From assembly GCA_035544675.1 (NCBI GenBank), contig DATKCA010000119.1, positions 1 to 59,512 of the forward strand: a stretch of 59,512 nucleotides of DNA, in the 5' to 3' direction. How positions within the stretch are numbered: position 1 is the first letter of the stretch; every line of letters begins with the position of its first letter. This stretch comes from DATKCA01 sp035544675 (GTDB lineage: Bacteria > Acidobacteriota > Thermoanaerobaculia > Gp7-AA8). The notes under the pieces are model-generated. The model was given only the letters and a program-made list of their open reading frames with translations, had not been told where the DNA came from and did not search any database. Positions 1-6,824 of this stretch are shown here, piece after piece. The position numbers were made by a program, and so were the translations under genes.

Positions 1-1411
1 TCTCCTCGGGCCAGCCCATCGTCGAGAACGGCCAGAGCGCCGACGAGAACCAGGTGTCCAGGACGTCCGTCTCCTGGCGGATCTCTGTCGAGCCGCATTC
101 CGGACATGCCGCCGGATCGGCCTCGCTGACCATCATGTGCCCGTTGCTGCAGTAGAAGGCCGGGATGCGGTGGCCCCACCACAGCTGCCGCGAGATCGTC
201 CAGTCGTGGATGTTCTCCATCCAGTTGAAGTACGTGGCCTGCCAGCTCTCGGGAATGATCTCGATGGTGCCGTCACGCACCGCGTCGATGGCCGGCTTCG
301 CCAGAGGCTCGATGCGCACGAACCACTGTCGCGAGATCATCGGCTCGATGACCGTGTCGCACTTGCCGTGCACGCCGACCGAGTGCGCGTACGGCTTCGC
401 CTCGCGAAGCAGGCCCAGCTCCTCGAGGCGCTCCAGGACCTTCTTCCGCGCAGCGAAGCGGTCCAGCCCCTCGAACCCGGCGCCGGCCGCCGCGGTCATC
501 CTTCCGTCCTCGCCGATCACCTGGAGCTGCGGCAGGCCATTGCGCAGTCCGGCCTCGTAGTCGTTCTTGTCGTGGGAGGGCGTCACTTTCACGACACCCG
601 TGCCGAACTCGCGATCGACCAGGGTCGCGTCTCCGATGATCGGAATCCGGCGCTCGGCGATCGGCAGCAGCGCCGACTTCCCGATCAGCTCGCGGTAACG
701 CTCATCCTCGGGATGGACAGCCAGGGCCGTGTCGCCGAGCATCGTCTCGGGACGGGTCGTGGCCACCGGCAGCCGCCGCCCGGAGCCCTCCACTGGATAC
801 TCGATCTGGTACAGCTTCGTTTCTCGCTCGCGGAACTCGACCTCGACGTCGCTGATGGCGGTGCGGCAGTTCGGGCACCAGTTCACCATGGCCAGATCGC
901 GATAGATCAGGCCGTCCTCGTACAGCTTCACGAAGACATGGCGGACGGCGCGCGAGAGGCTGTCGTCGAGGGTGAAGCGCTCGCGCGTCCAGTCGGCGGA
1001 TACGCCGAGGCGGACAAGCTGGTCTTTGATCTCGGTGCTGTGCTGTTCCTTCCACTGCCAGACTCTCTCGAGGAACTTCTCGCGGCCGAGCTCGAGGCGG
1101 GACGTGCCCTGCTTCATGAGCTCGCGGTCGACGACCATCTGGGTGGCGATGCCGGCGTGGTCGGTGCCCGGAAGGAACAGCGTGTTGTAGCCGCTCATGC
1201 GCTTCCACCGGATGATGATGTCGATCAGCGTATTCACCAGAGCGTGGCCGATGTGGAGCCGTCCGGTGACGTTGGGCGGAGGAATCACGATCGTGAACTT
1301 CGGACGGGCCGGGTCTGCCGACGGCGTGAAAAAGCCGCGCTCCTCCCAGAGCGCGTAAAGGCGTTGCTCGAATGACTTCGGGTCGTAACGGGTGGCCAGT
1401 TCGTCCTTCAT
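1..1411 (-). CDS. valS: Valyl-tRNA synthetase, N-terminal 470 residues (runs off the window)
   Basis: Class I aminoacyl-tRNA synthetase that charges tRNA-Val in the cytoplasm. The minus-strand frame starts at the ATG at 1409-1411 (MKDELATRYDPKSFE) and stays open to the window edge, so about half of the usual 850-950 residue protein is visible. Near residue 50 it shows PPPNVTGRLHIGHAL, the HIGH signature in its ValS form, followed by WKRMSGYNTLFLPGTDHAGIATQ. The editing (CP1) domain follows, with TTRPETMLGDTALAVHP and a Cys pair in the zinc-like segment NWCPNCRTAISDVEVEF. The KMSKS motif would lie beyond the edge. A TATAAT hexamer at 1425-1430 on the same strand could be its -10 box. The gene diverges from tsaD across a heptanucleotide inverted repeat. 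The family call is secure from the motifs; only the truncation limits it. Confidence 0.97.
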   Translation of the reverse strand, partial: MKDELATRYDPKSFEQRLYALWEERGFFTPSADPARPKFTIVIPPPNVTGRLHIGHALVNTLIDIIIRWKRMSGYNTLFLPGTDHAGIATQMVVDRELMKQGTSRLELGREKFLERVWQWKEQHSTEIKDQLVRLGVSADWTRERFTLDDSLSRAVRHVFVKLYEDGLIYRDLAMVNWCPNCRTAISDVEVEFRERETKLYQIEYPVEGSGRRLPVATTRPETMLGDTALAVHPEDERYRELIGKSALLPIAERRIPIIGDATLVDREFGTGVVKVTPSHDKNDYEAGLRNGLPQLQVIGEDGRMTAAAGAGFEGLDRFAARKKVLERLEELGLLREAKPYAHSVGVHGKCDTVIEPMISRQWFVRIEPLAKPAIDAVRDGTIEIIPESWQATYFNWMENIHDWTISRQLWWGHRIPAFYCSNGHMMVSEADPAACPECGSTEIRQETDVLDTWFSSALWPFSTMGWPEE

Positions 1412-1427
1412 GGGCGAGCGGGGGATT

Positions 1428-1582
1428 ATAGGCGTTAGGCCTTTGGCCTTAGGCGTTAAGCCTTAGTCCTTAGTCCTTAGTCCTTAGTCCTTAGTCCTTA
1501 GGCCTTGGGAGTGCGAAAGAAGAGGCTTCGTTTCGGCGTTCTCCTGATGCCTAAGGACTAACGCCTAAGGCCTAACGCCTAT
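1428..1582. repeat. Heptanucleotide-based inverted repeat between valS and tsaD
   Basis: The left arm is built of 7-bp units (GGCGTTA, GGCCTTA, then TTAGTCC repeated about five times up to 1500). The right arm at 1551-1582 is complementary. ATAGGCGTTAGGCC at 1428-1441 is the exact reverse complement of 1569-1582. GGCCTTAGGCGTTA at 1445-1458 is the exact reverse complement of 1559-1572. About 50 bases of unrelated sequence lie between the arms. The repeat fills nearly the whole divergent promoter region. It could fold as a cruciform or RNA hairpin; function unknown. Confidence 0.85.
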
Positions 1583-1587
1583 TTTTC

Positions 1588-2610
1588 ATGATTCTTGGAA
1601 TCGAGACTTCGTGCGACGAGACGTCGGTCGCGCTCCTGGAGCGTGACGGAACCGTGCGCAGCAACCTGATCGCCTCGCAGATCGAGCGGCACCGGCCGTT
1701 TGGCGGTGTGGTGCCGGAGATCGCATCGCGCGAGCACCTGCAGCATCTCTTTCCGCTCATGCAGGAGGCGCTCGCCGATGCGAAGGTTGCCTGGAGTGAC
1801 GTCGAGGCGGTAGCGGTGACTTCGGGCCCCGGCCTGATCGGCGCGCTGCTGGTCGGCGTGGCCGGTGCGCAGGGCGTCGCCTACGGACTCGGTGTGCCGC
1901 TCATCGCCATCAACCATCTGGAGGGACACATCTTCTCTCCCTATCTTCAGAAGAGCGGGACAGCCATCGAGCTGCCGGAGCGATTCATCAGCCTCGTGAT
2001 CTCCGGGGGCCATTCCTCGATCTACGACGTCCGGCGCGGGGTGGTGAAGATGATCAACCGCACGCGCGACGACGCCATCGGCGAGACTTTCGACAAGGTG
2101 GCGAAGTTCATCGGTCTCCCGTATCCAGGCGGCCCGCAGATCGAGAAGCACGCGCGCCAGGGGCAGGCCGACCCGGCTCGTTTCCCGTTTCCCGTTCCCC
2201 AGTTCAAGGATGAGTCGATCGACTTCTCGTACTCCGGAATCAAGGCCGGCGCGATCCGGCTCGCGCGCGAGCATGGCATCAGTGCCACCGGCGAGGGGCG
2301 CTCGCTCGCCGACTTCTGCGCCACGTTCCAGGGTGCACTCTTCGCGCAGCTGTTCGACCGGCTCGAGGCGGCGTGGCGGCGCTTCGAGGCTCCGCACCCG
2401 GTCGAGCTCGCTATCGCCGGCGGTGTGGCGGCGAACGGCGTTCTCCGCGAGCGCATGGCCGCCTGGGGGAAGGAGCGCGGCCTGATCGTCCGCCTTCCCG
2501 AAAAGGGGTTCTGCACCGACAATGCGGCGATGATCGCCTTCGCGGGACTGCAGAGGCTGCCAGAGGCGGCCGACCCCCGCCGGGTGGTGGCCCGCTCCCG
2601 GATCGGATGA
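1588..2610 (+). CDS. tsaD: tRNA N6-threonylcarbamoyladenosine transferase TsaD
   Basis: Transfers the threonylcarbamoyl group from threonylcarbamoyl-AMP to A37 of ANN-decoding tRNAs, normally in a complex with TsaB and TsaE, which are not in this window. The 340-residue length is typical. The N-terminus MILGIETSCDETSVALL and the segment GLIGALLVGV followed by AINHLEGHIFSPYL are family signatures; the His residues of NHLEGH bind the metal. The ASKHA-fold nucleotide segments LVISGGHSSIY and AIAGGVAANGVLRERM are also present. The ATG directly follows the T-run of the inverted repeat, and I see no strong Shine-Dalgarno sequence. A Rho-independent terminator lies 80 bases downstream, so the gene appears to be transcribed alone. 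Confidence 0.97.
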   Translation: MILGIETSCDETSVALLERDGTVRSNLIASQIERHRPFGGVVPEIASREHLQHLFPLMQEALADAKVAWSDVEAVAVTSGPGLIGALLVGVAGAQGVAYGLGVPLIAINHLEGHIFSPYLQKSGTAIELPERFISLVISGGHSSIYDVRRGVVKMINRTRDDAIGETFDKVAKFIGLPYPGGPQIEKHARQGQADPARFPFPVPQFKDESIDFSYSGIKAGAIRLAREHGISATGEGRSLADFCATFQGALFAQLFDRLEAAWRRFEAPHPVELAIAGGVAANGVLRERMAAWGKERGLIVRLPEKGFCTDNAAMIAFAGLQRLPEAADPRRVVARSRIG

Positions 2611-2689
2611 CGAAACCTTCCGGCAGTCCCACCCGTCCCATTCAGTGAGCTAACGAAGAGTAATCTCCTACTCTCTCACCTGATTCTGC

Positions 2690-2724
2690 AAAAGCCGCCG
2701 TCCTGCTCAGACGGCGGCTTTTTT
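2690..2724 (+). terminator. Rho-independent terminator after tsaD
   Basis: A 13-bp perfect stem (AAAAGCCGCCGTC at 2690-2702, its complement at 2710-2722) with a 7-base loop, running into a six-T tract. It lies between tsaD and the epimerase gene. Confidence 0.9.
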
Positions 2725-2742
2725 CTTGCTGAGCATGCCTGC

Positions 2743-3642
2743 ATGAAGATCGTGATTGCCGGCGGGTCGGGGTTTGTGGGCACGCCGCTGGTCCAGCGGC
2801 GCATCGCTCATGGCGATGAAGTCTCCGTGCTGACGCGCGATGCGGCCAGCGTCACGGCGGGCAACCCGCTCGTCTGGGATGGCCGGACACAGGGTGCCTG
2901 GTCGGCCGTCGTCGCCGATGCCGATGCAATCATCAATCTCGCCGGCGAGAACATCGGTGCGGGGCGATGGACCGACGCGCGCAAGCGGAGGCTCGTGGAC
3001 AGCCGGGTGAACGCGACGCGCGCGCTCGTCGAGGCGATCCGGAGCAGACCGGAGGGTCCTCGGGTCTTCCTCTCCGCATCGGCAGTCGGCTACTACGGAC
3101 TTCGCGGCGACGAGGAGCTCGACGAGAGTGCGCCGCGAGGGATGGGGTTTCTCGCCGACCTCGCCGCGCGATGGGAAGCAGAGGCGCGCGCGGCGGATCA
3201 CCTGGCCCGGCTGGTGGTGCTTCGCTTCGGAGTGATCCTGTCGTCGAGCGGGGGCGCGTTGCCCAGAATGGCGCTGCCGTTCCGCTTCGGGGCCGGTGGT
3301 CGTGTCGGCAGCGGGAGGCAGTGGATGGCCTGGGTCGCGCTCGAAGACGCCCTGCGCGCCATCGAATGGTCACTGGACACCGACACCGTGCGCGGCACGC
3401 TCAACATCACAGCGCCGGAGCCGGTTCGCAACGCAGACTTCGCGAAGGCTCTGGGCCGGGCCCTGCGAAGGCCATCGGTGATGCCCGCTCCCGCGTTCGC
3501 GCTCCGCTTGCTCCTCGGCGACATGGCCGAGGAGGCGTTACTGGGCGGACAACGGGTGCTTCCGCGGCGGACGATGGCGGAGGGGTTCCGCTTTCAATAC
3601 CCCGAGATCGCCGCCACATTGACGAACCAGTTTCGTCACTGA
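2743..3642 (+). CDS. TIGR01777-family NAD(P)-dependent epimerase (YfcH/SDR39U1-like)
   Basis: Extended short-chain dehydrogenase-like protein of 299 residues. The N-terminus MKIVIAGGSGFVGTPLV carries the Rossmann glycine motif. INLAGENIGAGRWTDARK at about 65-85 is the conserved segment of the TIGR01777 family, and SASAVGYYGLRGDEELDE contains the YxxxK-region equivalent. The tail from about 250 (RPSVMPAPAFALRLLLGDMAEEALLGGQRV) matches the DUF1731 C-terminal domain. Substrate is unknown for most members; homologues have been linked loosely to cell division or sugar-nucleotide chemistry. The gene stands alone after a terminator, and the ATG is 19 bases past the T-run. Confidence 0.93.
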   Translation: MKIVIAGGSGFVGTPLVQRRIAHGDEVSVLTRDAASVTAGNPLVWDGRTQGAWSAVVADADAIINLAGENIGAGRWTDARKRRLVDSRVNATRALVEAIRSRPEGPRVFLSASAVGYYGLRGDEELDESAPRGMGFLADLAARWEAEARAADHLARLVVLRFGVILSSSGGALPRMALPFRFGAGGRVGSGRQWMAWVALEDALRAIEWSLDTDTVRGTLNITAPEPVRNADFAKALGRALRRPSVMPAPAFALRLLLGDMAEEALLGGQRVLPRRTMAEGFRFQYPEIAATLTNQFRH

Positions 3643-3671
3643 TTCGTTTCTGCTCGTGACCGCACCGTCCC

Positions 3672-4472
3672 GTGATGTCCAGGTTCGCGCCGGCGGACCT
3701 CACGTTCCAGCGATGCCAGATTCGGAAAATCGATCGCGCGCATTCAGGCCCTTGGTTCTCGGTGCAGGGCGGCTACCCGTTCAGCGAGCGGTTGCAGCTC
3801 GGGGGCAACTACACCTGGTCGCAGACAGAAGGGAATGTCACTGCCGAGGAAAGGGGGAGCGGCCCGGTCACGGAGAGGGGACCCGATTACTACCCCGAGT
3901 TCACCCGATTCGCGCAGAACAATCCGGCCGGCTTCCTCCGGTCGGATCAGACTCACAAGGTCCGGGCGTGGGGAACTCTGGCCATTCCGACCGCGGCCGG
4001 GCACTTCGTTCTGAGCGCGTTGCACCGCTTCGACTCGGGTACCGCCTATTCCGCGCCCGGCACCGTGAACTTCGTGGCAAGCTCGAGATTCGAATACGCA
4101 AAAGCGAACGGCTACGCCGGGGTTCCTTCCACGATCGACTACTACTTCAGCGACCGCGGGCAGTATCGCTGGGACGACGTTCACTCCACCGATCTTTCGC
4201 TGAACTACCGTATCCGTCTGGCCGGCCGCGCCGAATTGTTCGTGCAGCCCGAGATCATCAACGTCTTCAACAACGACGCTGTGTTCGCCGGCCACACCTC
4301 CGTCTTCACGTTTGACAACGACAAGACGCTTCAGCCGTTCAACCCCTTCACCGAAACGCCGGTGGAGGGCGTGCATTACCGCCTGCACGAGGAGTTCGGT
4401 CAGGACCGCGACAACTACCTCGATTTCCAGCAGGCCCGGACGTACCGCGTCTCGGTCGGCATCCGCTTCTAG
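3672..4472 (+). pseudogene. C-terminal remnant of a TonB-dependent outer-membrane receptor
   Basis: About 265 residues that look only like the last third of a beta-barrel receptor. Strand-like segments include GPWFSVQGGYPFSERLQLGGNYTW, HKVRAWGTLAIP, DLSLNYRIRL and ELFVQPEIINVFNNDAVF. The protein ends in RTYRVSVGIRF, with the terminal Phe used for BAM recognition. Acidobacterial receptors of this type are usually near 1000 residues, with a carboxypeptidase-like domain and a plug at the N-terminus; none of that is present. The frame opens just after a stop at 3657, and the first 25 or so residues do not look like barrel sequence, so the break lies near 3660-3750. There is no signal peptide. I call it a decayed fragment, though it is intact to its stop. 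Confidence 0.8.
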
Positions 4473-4482
4473 TTACAGGCCA

Positions 4483-4717
4483 CTAGGGAACCTCTGCACA
4501 AGTCTGACCCACGGCGCCGAATGCGCTTGCGTGCCGAGATCGCCGCCGCGATGTCGGCCGCAACCGCCTTCGGCCCTTCGGGTTGCGGGTGGCGCCGGTC
4601 GGCTGCCACGCCGTCGCTCCTCAGCAATGAACCACATTGCCTGCGTCGCGCCGGCTTGCATCCGACGGCGGCGGCGCACGCAACGCCGTGTGTCAGACTT
4701 GTGCAGAGGTTCCCTAG
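4483..4717. mobile_element. MITE-like structured element, copy 1
   Basis: A 235-bp element with no credible coding content. It begins CTAGGGAACCTCTGCACAAG and ends with the exact reverse complement; the perfect inverted repeat is 28 bp if three flanking bases are included (4481-4508 with 4692-4719). The pairing continues inward (4504-4516 with 4684-4696, one mismatch, then 4527-4534 with 4676-4683). A central hairpin pairs CCGCAACC at 4558-4565 with GGTTGCGG at 4581-4588. A second copy lies at 31478-31756. CTAG at both ends could be a 4-bp target duplication of the YTAR kind made by IS5-family transposases; this is inference, and because CTAG is palindromic it cannot be separated from the ends of the element. 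Confidence 0.85.
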
Positions 4718-4914
4718 TGCCCGAAGTGACGCCACCTCATGGCGGACCCGGGCGCCAACGCCCCGTGCTCACCGTAATCCTCGGCGGACGCGGGATCGAG
4801 CTCCCAGCGGTGCCGGTCGCGCTCCCGCGATTTCTCACCGCAGCAGAGCTCCTCGGCCGCCTCGTACGTGACGAGATCCGAGAAATCCTGATCGAGATCG
4901 AATTCCGGCTCCAC
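4714..4914 (-). CDS. Small acidic hypothetical protein coupled to the CBS gene
   Basis: A 66-residue frame starting with GTG directly after the TGA of the CBS-domain gene (TGAGTG), as expected for translational coupling. Sequence begins MEPEFDLDQDFSDLVTYEAA and contains an adjacent Cys pair (ELCCGEKS) and RDRHRWELDPASAEDY. I recognise no family. Its TAG stop is formed by the terminal CTAG of the repeat element at 4483-4717, so insertion of that element may have trimmed or fixed the C-terminus. No separate promoter is visible. It could be a real small partner of the CBS protein or a fortuitous frame. Confidence 0.5.
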   Translation of the reverse strand: MEPEFDLDQDFSDLVTYEAAEELCCGEKSRERDRHRWELDPASAEDYGEHGALAPGSAMRWRHFGH

Positions 4915-5382
4915 TCAGTGCTCCGTTTTCACCAGAGCGGATACGAACGCGCGCGAGTGCCGCGTACGGATCGAGGTCATCCGGGCCATGGCGCCGAACT
5001 GGCGATTGGTCATCCTGCGGCCGACGTCGGACTGGGCGAGGATCCCGACAAGCCGGCCGTCCTGGTCCATCACCGGCAGATGATGGACTGCGTTTTCTTC
5101 CATCAATTCGATGGCTCTCTCGATCGGCTCGTCCGGCCCGATGACGATCACCGGCTGCGACATGCACTGCGCGGCGGTGAGCGTGCGCGAGTCCCCACCG
5201 CCGGCGACGGCGCGACAGGCGATGTCCCGGTCGGTCACGATCCCGGCCAGCTTCCCGGAGGATACGACCGGGATCGCGGCGCAATCGTGATCCGCCATCA
5301 GCTGGGCGACCAGCCGCAGAGTGGTGGCCGGGGCGCACGATGCGGGGCCTCTTGTCATGATGTCGCCGACTCTCACGCTCAT
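4915..5382 (-). CDS. Tandem CBS-domain protein
   Basis: A 155-residue protein made of two CBS domains (about 5-60 and 75-130), which usually bind adenine nucleotides. First domain: MSVRVGDIMTRGPASC followed by HDCAAIPVVSSGKLAGIVTDRDI. Second: CMSQPVIVIGPDEPIERAIELM followed by HHLPVMDQDGRLVGILAQSDV. I chose the ATG at 5380-5382 because MSVRVGDIM is the canonical start; the frame extends 17 residues further without domain-like sequence. The protein resembles Hrp1-type stand-alone CBS proteins of hypoxic regulons. A CRP-like box and a 16-bp motif shared with the other promoters of this cluster lie 35-61 bases upstream. Confidence 0.9.
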   Translation of the reverse strand: MSVRVGDIMTRGPASCAPATTLRLVAQLMADHDCAAIPVVSSGKLAGIVTDRDIACRAVAGGGDSRTLTAAQCMSQPVIVIGPDEPIERAIELMEENAVHHLPVMDQDGRLVGILAQSDVGRRMTNRQFGAMARMTSIRTRHSRAFVSALVKTEH

Positions 5383-5416
5383 ATCAGTGAACGTAGGCTC
5401 CGCCGGGTGCGCGCAT

Positions 5417-5443
5417 TGTGACCATCGACACACGGGCGGGTGT
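5417..5443 (-). promoter_or_regulatory. Operator region upstream of the CBS gene
   Basis: Two overlapping sites. TGTGA-N6-ACACA at 5417-5432 is one base from the CRP/Fnr-family consensus TGTGA-N6-TCACA. The 16-mer at 5428-5443, read on the minus strand, is ACACCCGCCCGTGTGT. It matches 13 of 16 positions of the site upstream of the Fnr-like gene. Confidence 0.55.
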
Positions 5444-5484
5444 CCCGCACGATCTCAAACGTTGCCGCGCGTCGTGCCGCTTCA

Positions 5485-5712
5485 TCACGCGCTGACGAGG
5501 CGGCACTCGCAGAAGTCGTCCGAGTCGGGACGGCAGACGCGCATGACGGCATGACGCGCCAGGGCGTGCTCGCATGTCATGCAGACGTCCGGCTGGGCCG
5601 ACTGCTCGAACCCGGAACAGAGGCACGGATAGTCCTCGGACGGATAGTGGATGACCTGCTCGCAGGTCTGGATGACGTGGTGCTCGGCCGGCCCGTGCGC
5701 GCAACAACTCAT
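5485..5712 (-). CDS. Cys-rich 75-residue protein
   Basis: Starts MSCCAHGPAEHHVIQTCEQV and contains ten Cys in 75 residues. These include the N-terminal CC, CLC at about 30, CMTC at about 44-47 and CEC near the end, with several His. The spacing suggests a zinc- or iron-sulfur-binding mini-protein, but I do not recognise a family. It is transcribed away from the radical SAM gene; the shared 101-base intergenic region contains a perfect 16-bp palindrome. Neighbours (CBS protein, radical SAM protein, nitroreductase, Fnr-like regulator) suggest a redox or low-oxygen role. The high Cys content and clean divergent promoter argue against a chance frame. Confidence 0.65.
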   Translation of the reverse strand: MSCCAHGPAEHHVIQTCEQVIHYPSEDYPCLCSGFEQSAQPDVCMTCEHALARHAVMRVCRPDSDDFCECRLVSA

Positions 5713-5733
5713 GCTCGCCCCCGGTGCGCGACG

Positions 5734-5749
5734 TCACCCGGCCGGGTGA
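5734..5749. promoter_or_regulatory. Perfect 16-bp palindromic operator, divergent promoter region
   Basis: TCACCCGGCCGGGTGA is its own reverse complement. It sits between the divergent starts of the Cys-rich gene (5712) and the radical SAM gene (5814). It differs at only two positions from the 16-mer at 9239-9254 upstream of the Fnr-like gene. Confidence 0.65.
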
Positions 5750-5813
5750 GCAGGGTCATCGGCGCGCCATCCGCCGTCGTGGTTTGATCCATCGGCAAGA
5801 CTGTGAGGTGAGC

Positions 5814-6824
5814 ATGTCCGCAAGTGTCCGAGCACGCCTCGTGGAATGGGAGGTGACGCGTGCCTGCAAATTATCATGCATGCACGGCGCGATCTCAGCC
5901 CCGCGCCGCAGTCCCCACGAGCTTTCCACGTACGAAGCTTACAAGACGATCGATCAGATCGTCGCGATCCGGCCGGAAGAGGTCACCTTCACGGGCGGCG
6001 ACCCGCTGGAGCGGCCGGACATCTTCGAGCTGGTCGAGTATGCGCGACGGCGCGGGCTCGATCCGGCCCTCGTGGTCAGTCCCACGCCGATGCTGACCGG
6101 ACACGCCGTCGGCAAGCTCCGCAGAAACGGGCTGAACCGGATCGTTCTCGGTATCGACTCGGCCACTCCGGCCCGCCACGACGCGATGAGGGCCATCACC
6201 GGCCAGTTCACCGCCACGCTTCTGGCCACGCGCTGGGCGCGCAGCTCCGATCTGGCGCTGGAAGTCAACACGCTCGTCACGCACAAGAACTTCCTGGATC
6301 TCATGCCGATCGCCAACCTGATCACGGAGATCGGCGCGAAGCGATGGAACGTGTACTTCCCGGTTCCGGCCGGTGGGAAGCACATCGAGATGCCTACGGC
6401 CGGCGAGGTGGAGCGGACGTTCGCCACGCTGCAGGAGATCCGCAACTTCGCGCGATTCTCCATCCGGACGTTCGAGGCGCCGCACTTCCGCCGTCATGTC
6501 CTGCAGAACGTGCACCCCGCCATCGACCAGTTCATCGCCAAAGACGTGGCGGCCGAGGTCGTTTTCATCTCGCACACCGGTGAGGTCAGCGTCAGCCCCT
6601 TCCTCCCCATGACGGCGGGCAACGTACGCCTGCAACCCCTCTCCTTCATCGCCGGACAGAGCGACCTGATCGTGGCGTTGCGCGATCCCGGAAACCTCAA
6701 AGGCAAATGCGGCCGGTGCGAATACCGGCAGGTTTGCGGAGGATCGCGCGCTCGTGCGTTCGCGATGACCGGCGACCTGTTTTCCTCAGACCCGTTGTGC
6801 AGTCATCAGCCAGGTGCAGCATGA
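5814..6824 (+). CDS. Radical SAM/SPASM protein with a broken CX3CX2C motif
   Basis: A 336-residue protein resembling the AhbD-like radical SAM/SPASM group (heme or peptide modification). The ATG at 5814 follows GAGGTG and gives MSASVRARLVEWEVTRAC. The cluster loop reads C18-KLS-C22-MH-G25: the third cysteine that should ligate the SAM-cleaving 4Fe-4S cluster is Gly (codon GGC at 5886-5888, one base from TGC). The rest looks intact: VTFTGGDPLERPDI (GGE-type SAM site), the beta-strand segments, and the C-terminal SPASM cysteines KGKCGRCEYRQVCGG with a last Cys in DPLC. The nitroreductase start overlaps its stop (ATGA), so the two are translated together. It could be a recently inactivated enzyme, a pseudoenzyme, or a one-base sequence error. 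Confidence 0.85.
   Translation: MSASVRARLVEWEVTRACKLSCMHGAISAPRRSPHELSTYEAYKTIDQIVAIRPEEVTFTGGDPLERPDIFELVEYARRRGLDPALVVSPTPMLTGHAVGKLRRNGLNRIVLGIDSATPARHDAMRAITGQFTATLLATRWARSSDLALEVNTLVTHKNFLDLMPIANLITEIGAKRWNVYFPVPAGGKHIEMPTAGEVERTFATLQEIRNFARFSIRTFEAPHFRRHVLQNVHPAIDQFIAKDVAAEVVFISHTGEVSVSPFLPMTAGNVRLQPLSFIAGQSDLIVALRDPGNLKGKCGRCEYRQVCGGSRARAFAMTGDLFSSDPLCSHQPGAA

Noticed and set aside
137..1375. 412-codon plus-strand frame
   Set aside because: Antisense to valS, whose HIGH and PPNVTG motifs are unmistakable; the plus-strand translation is Arg/Leu/Val-rich shadow sequence.
1441..1500. CRISPR array
   Set aside because: Repeats are direct 7-mers without spacers and there are no cas genes.
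4483..4717. Full insertion sequence
   Set aside because: No transposase frame and too short; called nonautonomous.
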